Position numbers and translations under genes: made by a program. From CAYOFF01 sp964403415 (GTDB lineage: Bacteria > Patescibacteriota > Gracilibacteria > Absconditabacterales > Absconditicoccaceae): a stretch of 64,000 nt of DNA. The notes under the pieces are model-generated. The model did not search any database. It saw only the letters and a list, made by a program, of their open reading frames with translations, and was not told the origin of the DNA. This document shows positions 42,792 through 54,798 of this stretch, piece after piece (position 1 is the stretch's first letter; the number at the start of each line of letters is the position of its first letter). The stretch covers positions 496,001 through 560,000 of the forward strand of contig CAYOFF010000001.1 in assembly GCA_964403415.1 (NCBI GenBank), read 5' to 3'.

Positions 42792-42819
42792 TCTATAGTG
42801 TTGTAGATAGAGATTGCAA
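42792..42819 (-). promoter_or_regulatory. Promoter of the pheS leader
   Basis: TTGCAA (42819-42814), 16-base spacer, TATAGA (42797-42792) on the minus strand. It predicts a leader transcript start about 40 bases before the leader ATG. Confidence 0.5.
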
Positions 42820-42852
42820 GAGGGTGTGAGAAGATTGTTTCCATAACGAGAA

Positions 42853-42879
42853 CCGCCGATCCGGGTTACGGATCGGCGG
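42853..42879 (-). terminator. Hairpin downstream of the small gene at 42913
   Basis: Stem CCGCCGATCC / GGATCGGCGG with a 7-base loop, 34 bases past the minus-strand stop. The T run is weak. Confidence 0.5.
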
Positions 42880-42912
42880 CTTTTGGCGTGTGTTACTTGG
42901 CCCCTGTGCCTT

Positions 42913-43266
42913 TTATTTCTCGGCGGGCGGCGTTTCCTCTTCGGCGGGCGGCGTTTCTTCCTCGGCGGGCGGCGTTTCCTCTTCGGCGGGCGGCGTTTCT
43001 TCCTCGGCGGGCGGCGTTTCCTCTTCGGCGGGCGGCGTTCCCTCTTCGGTGGGAGTGTAGGATTCATCGGCTTCGGCCGTACCGGCCAGGAAATCACGCT
43101 TGTTTTGTACTGTTTTTTCAGCATCGGACCCGGCACCGGTATACTGCCAGATTTTGTCCCATTCGGCGTCACTAAGGGCGTTTGCCGGGTTTTTTTTGCA
43201 GAAATCGAGAACAAGTTCGTTGAAGTTGTCGGAATTCTTTTGTTGAAGCAGCTGATCGTACGTCAT
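42913..43266 (-). CDS. Small MTYxQLL-family protein (copy B) with Pro/Glu repeats
   Basis: A 117-residue protein. The first 55 residues align with the complete protein at 35842-36033 (MTY-QLL, F..LVL.FC, W..IW, S.AE..V..K). The tail is six copies of TPPAEEE, encoded by 21-base repeats, and should be extended and acidic. No TGA codon; TAA stop. Function unknown. Confidence 0.7.
   Translation of the reverse strand: MTYDQLLQQKNSDNFNELVLDFCKKNPANALSDAEWDKIWQYTGAGSDAEKTVQNKRDFLAGTAEADESYTPTEEGTPPAEEETPPAEEETPPAEEETPPAEEETPPAEEETPPAEK
42916..43044. repeat. 21-base tandem repeat encoding TPPAEEE
   Basis: Six near-identical units of TCTTCGGCGGGCGGCGTTTC type, alternating TCTTC and TTCCTC variants. 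They lie within the coding frame of the gene at 42913-43266. Confidence 0.9.
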
Positions 43267-43540
43267 GGCTGGAATAGTTTGGTGGACAGATTTTGTTAGT
43301 TCAAGTCTTCTTAATAAACATCTTTATATATATGTCAAGCATATTTTGAGTATTCTTCAGAGAATGCTATTCTTCAGTTTCGTTCTTTGTTTTTACCCTT
43401 TCACAGTAGATGTTGGTATACTCTTAGAGATATTCTCTCCCAAAATTTGCAAAACTGCGAATATTATATTATACTTGTCAAGTAATGTTATTTTTGGTTA
43501 AATTTTGGGTGCTGTTATTTACTTGTTTTTCTTACGAGCT
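43267..43540. other. AT-rich intergenic region before the giant surface gene
   Basis: A 274-base region between divergent genes. A promoter-like TTGTCA - 17 bases - TTAAAT lies near 43478-43506. No ORF is supported. Confidence 0.4.
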
Positions 43541-46500
43541 ATGAAGTCTAGTTTTGCGAAGCAGTATGCGAAAAGTCTGGGAATGTTGCTTATGTGTGCG
43601 TGAGCGTCATTGGTTTCTGTAGGGTCGTCTGCCCATGTGCAGGCTGCTACAACTGCTACATTCTCCCATGAAGGGACGGTGTTTGCATCTACCACAGAGA
43701 ATGGCTTAGACTACGAACTTTATCAGCTCAAAAAGAATATTTTTGGAAGATGGCCAAAGACCATACCTGCGATGCCAAGTGCAGTGGCAAAACTTGTCAC
43801 AACTGGCAAAACGCCATTGATCAACCTTTCACAGAGTACATTGGATGACTATATGGCGATGCGTTTCGATGGGTTCATTTCAATACCTAGTGATGGGGCA
43901 TATATGTTTGCTCTCTATTCGGATGATGGGTCAAAAATGTGGATTGATGGGAATCTTATTATCAATAATGATGGCATCCATTCTCTCAAAGGGAAGTCAA
44001 GCGGCTGGCTCAATTTGACACAGGGCTTACATACGATCAAGGTTGAGTATTTTGAAATAAATGGTAGTCAGGATTTGAAAGTCTACTGGAAAAGTTCAAA
44101 TTTTGCTGCACAGGAGGTTCCAACTGCTGTATTGTATCCTAAATGAGTGACACCTCCGCTTTGTGCCTTATCTGTCAATGCTGGTACGGACAAGACAGTC
44201 ACATTGCCTACAAGTAGCGTAACCTTGGAGGGAACAGGAACGTGTTCAAATACGTATCAGTGGTCTCAAACTAGCGGTCCAGCAGGTGCTGTGATAGTAT
44301 CTTCTATAAATCCTACGACAAATGTGAATGGACTTACACCAGGGACATATGTTTTTAAGCTGAGTGCTACTGATGCATGAGGTTTGACGGTGAGTGATGA
44401 CGTCCAGGTTACTGTGAGTTCGACAGGATCTACAAGTACGGGTTCTACCAATACGTGATCTAGTGGCTCTACAACAGGTACTACTATATCTTGAGAGAAT
44501 ATTCGTCCCGTATCGAATGCCTGACCTGATCAGACAATCACCTTGCCAACGACATCGGTTACGGTTGCTGGTACGGCAACGGATGCTGATGGTACGATAG
44601 CTGGTGTTTCGTGGAGACAACTTTCTGGACCTTCTACTGCGTCGATTACAAGTTTCTTGTCATATACTACAACTATCACCAATCTATCAACACCAGGGAA
44701 GTATGTGTTCTGGTTTACGGCTACAGATAATGGAGATAAAGCAATGTCAGATATCATAGAAATCACTGTGTTGAGTGGAGGTTCAAGTGCATCTTGAGGT
44801 GTAGTCAATACTGCTCCTACGGTAAATGCTGGTATAGATCAGATAATCACTTTGCCTGTGAGCACAGTGAGTATCGCTGGTACGGCGATAGATAATGATG
44901 GGACGATTGCTAATACTACATGGACTCAGCTGTCAGGCCCATCTTCTGCTACGATATCAAATCCGACATCATTGCAAACCAATATCGGTGGACTTACCAG
45001 TGTAGGTGTACATGTGTTCCGTTTGACGGTTACGGATGATAAGTGAGCATCGACATCAGATGATGTACAAGTTACGGTTGATCCAGTAGTCGTTGCGCCA
45101 AATATCGCTCCTATAGCGAATGCAGGCACTGATCAGACAATAATCTTGCCAGCTAGTGTTGCAGTAGTTGCTGGTACAGCGACGGATGCCGACGGACTTA
45201 TTTCTACGGTAGCGTGGACGCAGGTGTCTGGTCCAGCTTCAGCATCTATCTGAACACCAAGTCAACTAACAATGTCTCTTTCTTCACTATTTGTAGCAGG
45301 TACCTATGTATTCCGCCTTACAGTGACAGATAATAAATGAACCTCATCTTTTGATGATGTTTCGGTTGTTGTGAAGCCTGAACCTACTGCGACCAATGTT
45401 TTGCCAGTTGTTAATGCAGGGGCGGATCAGATTATTACTTTGCCGATCAGCTCAATCAATGTAGCGGGTAGTGCGACAGATAGTGATGGTATGATCGCAA
45501 GCGTCTCATGGACCAAGCTTTCTGGTCCTGCTTCGTATACACTTACCAATGGAAATTCACTCAATGCTACTGTTTCAAATCTTGTAGCAGGTACATATGT
45601 GTTCCGTCTCACTGTGACAGATAATAAGTGATGAGCCGTGTCGGATGATATGCAAGTGACAGTGAATCCTGCTGTAGTAACACCTCCGGTAACGCCTCCT
45701 TCGACGGCATCTGCGTTGACAGCGACGTATTATGTATCTCCAAATGGATGAGGAGACTGTAAGAGTAAGACTTCTCCATGTAAGGTAGCTAATGTATGGT
45801 CACTTGTGAAGCCAGGTGAGACTATAGGTATGCTTGATGGTAAGTATGTAGGCTCCTCTTCTATGATTACTCCTCCATACGGTCTCTCTGGTCAACCAGG
45901 AAAGCCTATTACCATATTTGCGCTCAATGAAGGTAAGGTGGATATAGATGGCCAAAAGTTATATCAACCGGTGTACTTGGAAAATAATGATTGGTTTGTT
46001 CTTAAGGGCTTTAATGCTCATGATTCTGGTGGCCCAAGTTACAGTGTAGGTGTCGTCGTCATCAAAGCTTCGGAGAATGTCAAAGTACTTAATGCTGTAG
46101 CGTGGAATGCCCGTGGTGATGCAAACTGTTTTCGTTCGTGGGGAAGTACAGGTATAGAGTTTGTGGACACAGCAGCATTTGGTACTGCTAGGAAACCCTA
46201 TAGCTCATCTCAGGGATCCTCTGGTACGGTATTTACACGCGCCTTTGCGTCTGAAGATAATAGTATCAACAAATGACCAAAAGAACCATTTTCTCTGAGT
46301 TATAATAGTCGAGGTACCGTGTGCCAAAACTGTATAGCATCATGGTATGGCCAACAGATGCCCAAAAGCTATCAGCTTATGGAAACAGATGGAACGCCTC
46401 AGCCAGAGTTTTTTGATAACTACACATGGCAGGCTCCTCAGGGGATGTTCTCTGCTGATGGATTTGATGTTATGCCTGATGTGGCAAATGCACGTGTACT

Positions 46501-48844
46501 TGGATCAATTGCCTATATCAAAGCAGATCAGCGCTATCACGGTGTTCCAAGTCCTGCAAGAGATTGGGCGTGACCGTATTCATTTGAAATCAAAGGTATC
46601 AAGATTGAAAATAGCATCGCATATATAGAGCCAGGTAGCCATACCAATATTTGGACGGCAAACCTAGGTAGTGTAGGAAATACAACGACCAATAAAGTCA
46701 AAAACTTTACTATGATTGGTGGTGATCGTAATCATATCTCATCAGACTGGCAGCCAGAAGGTGTATATAGCTCGGCTACCTGTGGTATTGTAGCTAATGG
46801 AGGTAGTATTGTTAATCCAAAGCCGGGAACTATCAATGGTGGTGCGAACGTTATGTATCGTTATGAGAATGGCGTTCAGACTAATATTCCATTGTGGCCA
46901 CGGCCTATGAATCAGCGTATTATAGATGCAATGGCAGGAGCTGGTTTTCAACCAGTGGATGTTACGAGAGAGATTTTTGGACTTTGTAATGGAACAATGC
47001 CGGCAGATGTTGCAGCGGCTTTGAATGCATCAGGTTCGACATGAGGAACAGTCACACCTCCGCCACCTCCTGCTAATAGTGTACCAACAGTTAATGCGGG
47101 ACCAAACCAGGTTATTACGTTGCCGACCAATTCTGTGCCAGTTGCTGGTAGTTGAGTAGATGCAGATGGATATTTGACGAATATTCTTTGGACGAAAGTG
47201 TCTGGTCCAAGTACATACAATATTGGTACGCCAAATGCTATGAGTACGCCTATTACAAGTATGAGTACAGCAGGGACATACGTGTTCCGTCTTACGGTTA
47301 CAGATAACGCAGGAGCAACAGCGTATGACGATGTACAGATTACAGTAAATCCTGCTCCTACGTCATCGACCTGATCGACGGCAACATGATCTACCGGTGG
47401 TGGGACAACGGGTACCACGACGACGGGTACGATTACGGGTCTTAGCAATTTTGTAACTGCTGCGCAACAGTGGTTGCAAGGTTCAGCTACGCAGCGTGCG
47501 GCTCTTGCTGCTACATTACAGACATTGAAAGATGATGCGAGTATCAATTGGGTAGTCAATCAGGTCAAGCCTAAGCCTACAGATACGGCAGTGGGAGAGA
47601 TTTTTGACCAAAAAATTAATGATCCAGAGTTTGGCAATAAGTATGCGGATGTAGGATATCACATGTATGTGCCTACACATTATACACCAACCAAGCCTAT
47701 GGGTCTTATTATTGCTCTGCATGGGGGAGGAACATGTGATGGTTATCCAACAGAAATGTGACATTTGAAACTGTTTGATATGGACAATGAGAAAGTCACT
47801 GGGAGATCATACTGGCGTACGGAAACAGATGCAAGTGATTATATTTTGGTTGCACCTATGGCACCATGTGGCAGTTTGCTTCCTGTGGATACGGCTAGTC
47901 GTTGGACAGTTCCATCTGTTGCTCAGTATATGAAGGACTTGATTACACATCTTTCCAAGCGTTACAATATCGATCCTAATAAAATCAATGTAGTCGGCTT
48001 TTCTATGGGCGGTATAGGTGCTGGAGAAGCAGCAATGACGCTGAATGATAGACTCGCATCTGTGGTGCCTTCTGCTTGGGCTTGGGATATAGCACCATGG
48101 TCATCACTTACTGACTTACCGGTATATATTATTCAAGGTGAGACAGATGCGTATTTTAATAGTCCAACTGCTTGTAGACCACATAGAACGGCGGTAGAGT
48201 ACTCAGAGATAGTGTATGATATTTTGAAAACTATTAATCCGAAGAGTGTCCTTAATATTTATCCTGGTGGACATAGCTGGGATGGTGTTGCTGATAGTGC
48301 ATGGAGAAATTATATCAACGGGAAGACGGGTTGGATTTATAATCAGGTGAGAGATCCGTATCGTAAACATGTGATAGCAATTAGTAAGTGGACGGCACAT
48401 CCTGATGGCGGTAACTACAATGTGACGTGGACGGCGCCTGAAACACCAAAGACACTTTGGGTGACTATCGATAAGACGGGTACAAATACTATTTTGTATG
48501 ATTATGCGAATAGCAATGGTGCAAACTCTTGTGCATCGTATACAGAGTGGAATAGTTGGACGATCTCTGCTGAGAAAACGCCAGTCAAGGCGGGTAGGGT
48601 AGAGGCAAATATTCTTCCAAATAACCAAGTAGCTGTTACTACGCAAAATGTCAAAACTATGACGCTATGGTTGGATTCGCGTATGGGTATCAATATCTCT
48701 CAGCCGATAACGGTTATTCTCAACGGTGTCCCTAGTCAATATACCTGTGATACGTCACTGTTGCGTGCGCTTGAGAGTTACGATGCGAGTGATGACCCAG
48801 GTATGATTTACAACTGTAAGATTAGCAATATTACGGTTCCATAA
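43541..48844 (+). CDS. Giant secreted multidomain protein: PA14, PKD repeats, beta-helix, esterase
   Basis: A 1767-residue exported protein, one frame across more than 15 TGA-Gly codons. A signal peptide (to about residue 36) leads to a PA14 domain (FDGFISIPSDGAYMFALYSDDGSKMWIDG). Five PKD/REJ-like modules follow between residues about 205 and 710, each opening NAG.DQ.ITLP and closing YVFRLTVTDNKG. Residues about 727-1165 form a right-handed beta-helix (TATYYVSPNGGGDC). A sixth PKD follows. From about 1350 comes an alpha/beta hydrolase like PHB depolymerase or feruloyl esterase: IIALHGGG, nucleophile elbow VVGFSMGGIG, and PGGHSWDG for the histidine. It probably acts on an external polymer; substrate unknown. 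Confidence 0.9.
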
Positions 48845-48941
48845 TCTGTATCTGTTACTGTTTGAGATTCTCGGAGAAGCACTAAGAGGTTCAAAAAGAA
48901 AATGTAAGATGTTCTGAGAGGTTTAAGATGTTTCAAGATAC

Positions 48942-50957
48942 ATGCATCCAGATACTACTCCTGAAGATGAAAAAACGCCTTGCCATACCCCTTCTGCCTC
49001 ACCGACACCTACTCCGTCGAGTGGTCCGCGTATTGAGCGTGCCAAAAAAATTGCTAGAAATGCGTTACTGACTCTTTGGGGTGTGCTTACCGTGCAGGGT
49101 ATTGCTACTGATAAAGATTTTTTGAAGTTTGATTTTTTGAGAGCACAGCGAAGAAACCTTCATCTATGAGGGCATATGGTTTTGCCAAATGGTGGGCTGA
49201 GAGGAATTTTTGAACCAGCGTATCTTGCAGTATGAGCTCCGGAGGAGGTTGCGCAGACGGTGTCTTTCAATTCGCCTCAGATCTATGCGAGGAAGTTTGA
49301 TATTGGACAGTCTGTAGATGATACTGATCATGAGCAATTGACTAATATGATCAAAGACCGGCTCTCTACATATATTATGAGTAGTATTTATGGAGAAAAT
49401 TTTCTTGAAAATGAGTATTTACGTGATGTCGATAGGCGTAGTTTTCAATATCGTATCAAACGTATTCGTTTTCATGCATCTAGCTCTCCAGAAGCTATGA
49501 TTCACGGTTTAATGTCTGTGATGATCGATAACGTGGATCAAGAAAATGTTGCTCTTGCGCGCATTAGACTCGCCAAATTCAAAGCTGCGCTTGAGGATGC
49601 CTGTAGACAGCTACATGTAGACCTTTCGTATCAGGGGGCGGATGAAAAAGCGGTAGAAAAACAACTAACCCATGACGAGGAAAGAGAGCTGTTAGATGTT
49701 GCACGTAGGTATGCTTGATGATGAGAAAAACTTCTGACTGATTATCAACTCTACTGTGAGCAAGTGCAACGTGGCGTAGCGCATCCGCAGACGGTAATTC
49801 CTACGCAGATACTACAGGTACTTGATAAGATTATCTGATCCAAGAGAACGGTTTGGTGTGAGGCAGAATTTGTAACAGAGAAGTGACATGTCTTTTTGAT
49901 TCCACTGTACTGGTTTGGCCTTGTGCTTTTGTGGCCTGTGTTGCGTAGACTTATGAGGCGTGTCGAATGATCATCTCCGCAAGCAACTCCCAAAGAACTT
50001 CCCAAAAAAATCCGTTTGCCGAGGCATACATCAGATCTAATTCATACGTGATATGTTAAAGATCGTCGTGATAAGGAGATGATTGGCAGAATTGTAACCT
50101 ATCAGTTTGCTCAGGAACGTCTTATGAATCAAACGATTGGTGTGCAGATATTCTGACAAAAATCAGACAAAAAGGTTGTGTTGAACTTTTCTCTTTTGGA
50201 TCCCATGCACTATGGGAATCTCTCTATAGGCACTTTTGATCCTAGTATCTATCTGAGTTGATTGGATTTGCCGCCTCTGGTAAAGGCGCGTATCGAGCAT
50301 GATGCAAAGCATGGAAGAGCGTTTAATGTACTGCTGTATACGCTGGTTATGCTCCAAAATAATAATGTCCAAATACCTTCTCAGGAGATATTGATGGGTT
50401 GGATACATGCATTTTATCTGAGATATGCTGAAATACCGGTGTTTGATGAGGCTGAGATGATAGGAATTCCTGGTGGGGGTACTGATGAGGTTTCCGGCGG
50501 GGTACCTGATGGAGCTCTTGAGGAAGCTTCTGCGAAAACTCCAGCAGTAGAAGATATTTTTGAACGAGCAGACGCAGGCGATAGGGAGTTGTTTGCTTTG
50601 ACGGAGGAAGAGAGAAGAAAATCATTCTCTGCACAGAAGCATATGAGAGGTACTGTGAAGACGAGAGCGCGTTTGAGTGGAGTATTGCAGATGTCAGCTA
50701 TTGATCTTCATGATGTAGCTAACAGAGTAGAGGCTAAAAACAAACAAATCTATGATTCTTCCAAAAAATGACGTCCATGACGTGATATCCGTAAACACCA
50801 GCATGATCAACAGTACAATCATCTTAGTAGTGCAAATCAATGAAAAGGGCGCACATGACGTCCTAAATATGGGAGAACAGGTGTGGGAACGAGAGATGTG
50901 TACTCCAAAGCACGTAGTTCCAAGAAAATGCGCCACCAACCACCAGTAAAGAAGTAG
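48942..50957 (+). CDS. Large hypothetical membrane protein
   Basis: A 671-residue protein joined across about twelve TGA-Gly codons. It has a proline/threonine-rich start (TPSASPTPTPSSGP), one strong membrane helix near residue 320 (FLIPLYWFGLVLLWPVL), charged flanks, a possible weaker helix at 35-50, and a basic Gly/Arg/Lys C-terminus (KGRTGRPKYGRTGVGTRD). I recognise no domain. It follows the giant surface gene by 97 bases and might anchor or export it, but that is only positional. Confidence 0.75.
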
Positions 50958-51024
50958 TTTGCAAAATGATGTTGGCGGAGTATAATTAGGGTGTGCTAAT
51001 ATTTTTTACCTAGGTTTTTGCCAT

Positions 51025-51522
51025 ATGCCTGTAAACGAGTTAGAGACCACCTGAGATGCGAATACTCCCACTTCCTTGCAATGAAACAGGCTAGATATGT
51101 CGGGCGTTCAAAACTCGCTTGCCGGGGCACTCGGTGGAATTCCTGAGGATTTCCCACCAGCAATCAAAGCGCATGCGACTGCTTTTGCGGAGAGGTTTTG
51201 AAACGATACACACATGTCGTTTGAGTGGAAGTCTTGAGCTTATGCATGGATCAATATACGAACAGATAGTGCTTCAGAAAAGGCGCATCCTACTGCAGAG
51301 ATAATGATATCGTTTTGAGCTGATGGACTTGCTAATATGCATGTCAATCCGTATGCTCATGAGCAAGAATTTTATTTTAAATGAGAATGATTGAGTAGTG
51401 ATGATGCTTTGGAAGAGACTGCCACCGCTCTTGCGTATCTCAGAGGTGAAATTTCAGCAATCCCGCAGACATCAAAATTGGTACAGGTAGACTACGATTA
51501 TGATTTGTCTGCTTATGAGTAG
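51025..51522 (+). CDS. Hypothetical protein
   Basis: A 165-residue acidic, soluble protein (MPVNELETTGDANTP at the start, VDYDYDLSAYE at the end). About nine TGA-Gly codons are in frame, and it ends in TAG. It has no family I know and no signal peptide. It lies just upstream of the RhlE-like helicase on the same strand. Confidence 0.75.
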
Positions 51523-51582
51523 GATATAGCGTGGTTATGCTACCAATGCTTTTGCGACATATTTTTCATTTCCCCCCTTATT

Positions 51583-52926
51583 ATGGCGATTACATTCGAC
51601 CAATTACATCTTATTGAGCCTATTCTCAAAGCCGTCAAAGAACACTGATATACCACACCTACACCTATCCAAGAGCAGTCAATCCCTGTCGTTTTGAGCG
51701 GCAAGGATCTGTTTGGGTGCGCGCAGACAGGTACAGGCAAGACGGCTTCTTTTGCTATTCCTACATTGCAGTTGCTCTATCAGGAGAGACATGCAGGCGG
51801 CAAAAATGACAATCTCATCAAAACGCTTGTGCTGACACCTACGAGAGAACTTGCTATACAGATTGGCGAAAGCTTTGCTGCTTACGGAAAATATACAGGA
51901 CTCAGACATACCGTGATTTATGGTGGTGTAGGTCAAAATCCCCAAGTCAAAGAACTTCGTAAAGGTGTGGATATTTTGATTGCGACGCCGGGTAGACTCC
52001 TAGACCTCATGAATCAGAGACATGTGCATCTTGGGAATATCAAAGTACTTATTTTGGATGAGGCTGATCGCATGCTTGATATGGGCTTCATACGTGACGT
52101 CAAAAAAATTATTGCTTCCGTCCCTCGAAAGAGGCAGACGTTGTTTTTCTCTGCGACGATGCCGCCATCTATCATGGAACTTGCGCATACGATTCTCAAA
52201 GATCCCGTCAGTGTACAGGTAACCCCTGTATCGTCTACGGTCGAAAAAGTCAGTCAGGAGCTCTATTATGTGTCCAAACCCGATAAGATACACTTATTGA
52301 TTCATCTTCTCAAAGACGGAGCTATCGAAAACGCTCTTGTGTTTACCAAAACCAAGCATGGCGCAGACAAAGTAGCAAAATCACTTCTCCAAGCAGGTAT
52401 CAAAACATGAGCAATCCACGGCAATAAGTCACAAAATGCAAGACAAAGCGCTCTTCAAGATCTTAAGTCAAAAAAGATTAGAGTCCTAGTTGCAACAGAT
52501 ATAGCAGCGAGAGGTATTGATATTAGTGAACTTTCGCATGTATTTGTCTATGATATCCCATTTGAGCCTGAGACCTATGTGCATCGTATCGGAAGAACGG
52601 GGAGAGCAGGGGCGTCGGGAAAGGCTATTGTTTTTTGTGATCATGAGGAGATGAAGTATCTCAAAGCGATTTTGAAGCTTATCAAGCAGGACATCCCTGC
52701 AGTAAATACGCATCCATACCATGCGGAGCCGTCGACGAGGGCATCATCATGATCGGGGGCATCTGGTTCTGCTTCGCCTCAGGGTCGTCATGCTCATGGC
52801 GCACGCGGTGGTAGTTCTGCACACGCTAGTTCCGCTCATGGGAATACATCACATAGTCGTCCAGCGCATCGTACGACAACTCAAAAGCCAGCACAGCATA
52901 GGCATTCATCGAGAGCTAGCGGGTAG
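51583..52926 (+). CDS. DEAD-box RNA helicase, RhlE-like
   Basis: The second RNA helicase of the window, 447 residues. Q motif (YTTPTPIQEQ, its glycine TGA-coded), AQTGTGKT, PTREL, TPGR, DEAD in LILDEADRMLDMGF, SAT, and HRIGRTGRAGASG are complete. The tail of about 65 residues is rich in Ser, His, Arg and Gly (RHAHGARGGSSAHASS), an RNA-binding-type extension. It ends in TAG and converges on the cold-shock gene. Confidence 0.93.
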
Positions 52927-53066
52927 TCCGGTAAAGTAAAAATTGACGCTGGATGATCATCTCATGAATGGCTCAGTGTGCCGTGAGTTGTAGTGTGTCG
53001 TGGTGTGTGTAGTGAGTGATACAGGTGTTGATAAGTTGATGAAGATGCGTTGATAAATATACAAAA

Positions 53067-53096
53067 AAACAGTCTCCGGAGAGACTGTTTTTGTTT
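53067..53096. terminator. Bidirectional terminator between helicase and cold-shock genes
   Basis: Perfect stem AAACAGTCTC - CGGA - GAGACTGTTT with an A run on one side and TTTGTTT on the other; suits both convergent genes. Confidence 0.85.
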
Positions 53097-53123
53097 GTTA
53101 TGCGACTACGAATTGGGTTCGTC

Positions 53124-53357
53124 TTACATTTCTTCGTCATTTGCAGCAGGTCTTCCATTTACTGGAACGACATTCTGTGCAGCAGGACGTCCGTCCTTAC
53201 CAGATCCGAGTTGGTACGTAACTTCGTCACCTTCTACAGGTGGTTCGAAACCTTTGTCCCACTGGCTGATGTGAAAAAATACCTGGTCACTGAGATCTTC
53301 TGGGATAATGAAACCAAATCCCTTTGCATCATTGTAAAACTTAACTTTACCTTGCAT
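53124..53357 (-). CDS. csp: Cold-shock domain protein
   Basis: A 77-residue OB-fold nucleic-acid chaperone. It has GKVKFYNDAKGFGFI (RNP1) and VFFHIS (RNP2), then EGDEVTYQLGSGKDGRPAAQNV. The C-terminal NDEEM is acidic. It ends in TAA. Confidence 0.95.
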   Translation of the reverse strand: MQGKVKFYNDAKGFGFIIPEDLSDQVFFHISQWDKGFEPPVEGDEVTYQLGSGKDGRPAAQNVVPVNGRPAANDEEM

Positions 53358-53599
53358 AATAGTGTGGTGTATAACTATAAAAATAAGCTCGCGTCCCGCA
53401 TGTTTGTAATAGCTCTCCTCTTATTGTGTATATTCTCTTACGAAAGGCAAGAGCATTTTCGAGGATTTTGTGGTGGATGTTTATGAATGTACTTCTATTG
53501 ACAAAAGTGCTGTTTTATTTACTATAAATCTGTTATAAAAAAATAAACAAAATAAAAGAAACAAAATAAAAAAAACAAAATAAAAAAAACCTAAAACTT

Positions 53600-53989
53600 A
53601 TGAAAAAGATAAATCAGTATCTCGTTGAACCCTTTCAAAACTTTGTGCGGATCATTAGAAACCCCGAACTACGGCAGTTGATGTTCAAAAAAATGTATGC
53701 AGATGTCTGTTCCTCCATTCAGCAGACTAACTGGAGGCATATTTTTGCCTTAATTGTTGGAGTCCTCGTTGCTGTGGTGTTTCCTACAATTGCAGATATA
53801 CTCTGCTGGGTTTCGATCATTCTGATGATGTCAATATTTTTTTGGATAGAACTTATTGAATCTTGGCCTGAAACGGCCAAAGGATTGTTGCTCATTTACA
53901 ACCGTCCTACAGCATTTCCCCGTCTGTTTAGGAGATGGAGGAAAAAGCTTGTCAGTGATGTTAGACGGCTTATGCGCATGCCTTGCTAA
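53600..53989 (+). CDS. Small two-helix membrane protein
   Basis: A 129-residue protein of unknown role. A basic start (MKKINQYLVEPFQNF) leads to two membrane helices (HIFALIVGVLVAVVFPTIADIL, WVSIILMMSIFFWIELI) and a strongly basic end (RLFRRWRKKLVSDVRRLMR). No TGA codon; TAA stop. An A-rich stretch of about 70 bases precedes it and a GC-rich hairpin follows. It is one of the genes whose codon use differs from the code-25 majority. Confidence 0.65.
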   Translation: MKKINQYLVEPFQNFVRIIRNPELRQLMFKKMYADVCSSIQQTNWRHIFALIVGVLVAVVFPTIADILCWVSIILMMSIFFWIELIESWPETAKGLLLIYNRPTAFPRLFRRWRKKLVSDVRRLMRMPC

Positions 53990-54049
53990 TCGGTTCTTAT
54001 TGATTACTGTATTTTTTCTCTTGGAATTATTTTAAAGATTAAAGATTTA

Positions 54050-54079
54050 ACGCCCTGGTCGAATTTGGCCGGGGCGTTC
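54050..54079 (+). terminator. GC-rich hairpin after the small membrane gene
   Basis: AACGCCCtGG / GGCCGGGGCGTT-type stem with a loop of about eight bases, then CCTGTATTG. Confidence 0.55.
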
Positions 54080-54183
54080 CTGTATTGTTATTGAACTAAT
54101 ATACTGTTGTGAATATAGATTGTTTGACTGAACGTTGTAGTTTGTGCTATGTGGTTTATTTATTCTTCGTGAATTAATTCGAA

Positions 54184-54663
54184 ATGTTGTTACATCAAGC
54201 CAGTGAAGAGGGAGATCCGCAGAGTATAAAGGTATTTCTTGAGGCGCAGTATCCGGATATTGTTGCATCGGTATCTGGGAATGTTTTGGCAATCTTGGTC
54301 GGGCATTTAGCAGCGAATGGAAGGGCTAGTATGACAGAGTTTGAGAGGACGATTATGGCAAGAGTTGCTGAAGATATTGCGGATGCGCAGAATACAGGCA
54401 TTACTCGTCATGAGGATATAGTGGTTTTTTTGGCAGATCTGTATACGCAGATCTATGGGTCTCAGGATGTGATGAGGGCTGTGGCGTGAGCTGGCATGTG
54501 AGCAATGACTCCATGGTATCATGAGGTAGTAAGGAGATTTTATCAGATGCAGGCTAGTAGATACGCAATAGAGGGACTGCGCGGAGTGAAGCCGTCATGC
54601 CCATTTCAGGGACTGATCAGAAAAACAGCAACAAGGCTTATACAAGCATTTTTTGGGAAATAG
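54184..54663 (+). CDS. Hypothetical protein
   Basis: A 159-residue helical protein starting MLLHQASEEGDPQSIKVF. The frame passes two TGA codons (AVAGAGMGAMTPW) and stops at TAG. This makes it a code-25 gene, although TGA-free genes flank it on both sides. No family recognised. Confidence 0.7.
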
Positions 54664-54726
54664 GTTATCTAGGATAGGTGTTGTCTTTTGAGGGTTTTCT
54701 GCCCATAATTTTTTTGCAAATAACGC

Positions 54727-54754
54727 TTGACAATGCGTGTAGGGATAGTATAGG
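54727..54754 (+). promoter_or_regulatory. Putative promoter of the glucosaminidase gene
   Basis: TTGACA, 16-base spacer, TATAGG, about 45 bases before the ATG. A second TATAAT sits near 54786, right before the start codon. Confidence 0.5.
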
Positions 54755-54798
54755 TAAGGGGAATAAAATAAAAAGTTAACCAAAATATAATACCCGCC

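Noticed and set aside
42916..43044. CRISPR-like regular repeats
   Set aside because: Units are contiguous, 21 bases, in frame and without spacers; they encode a TPPAEEE tail.
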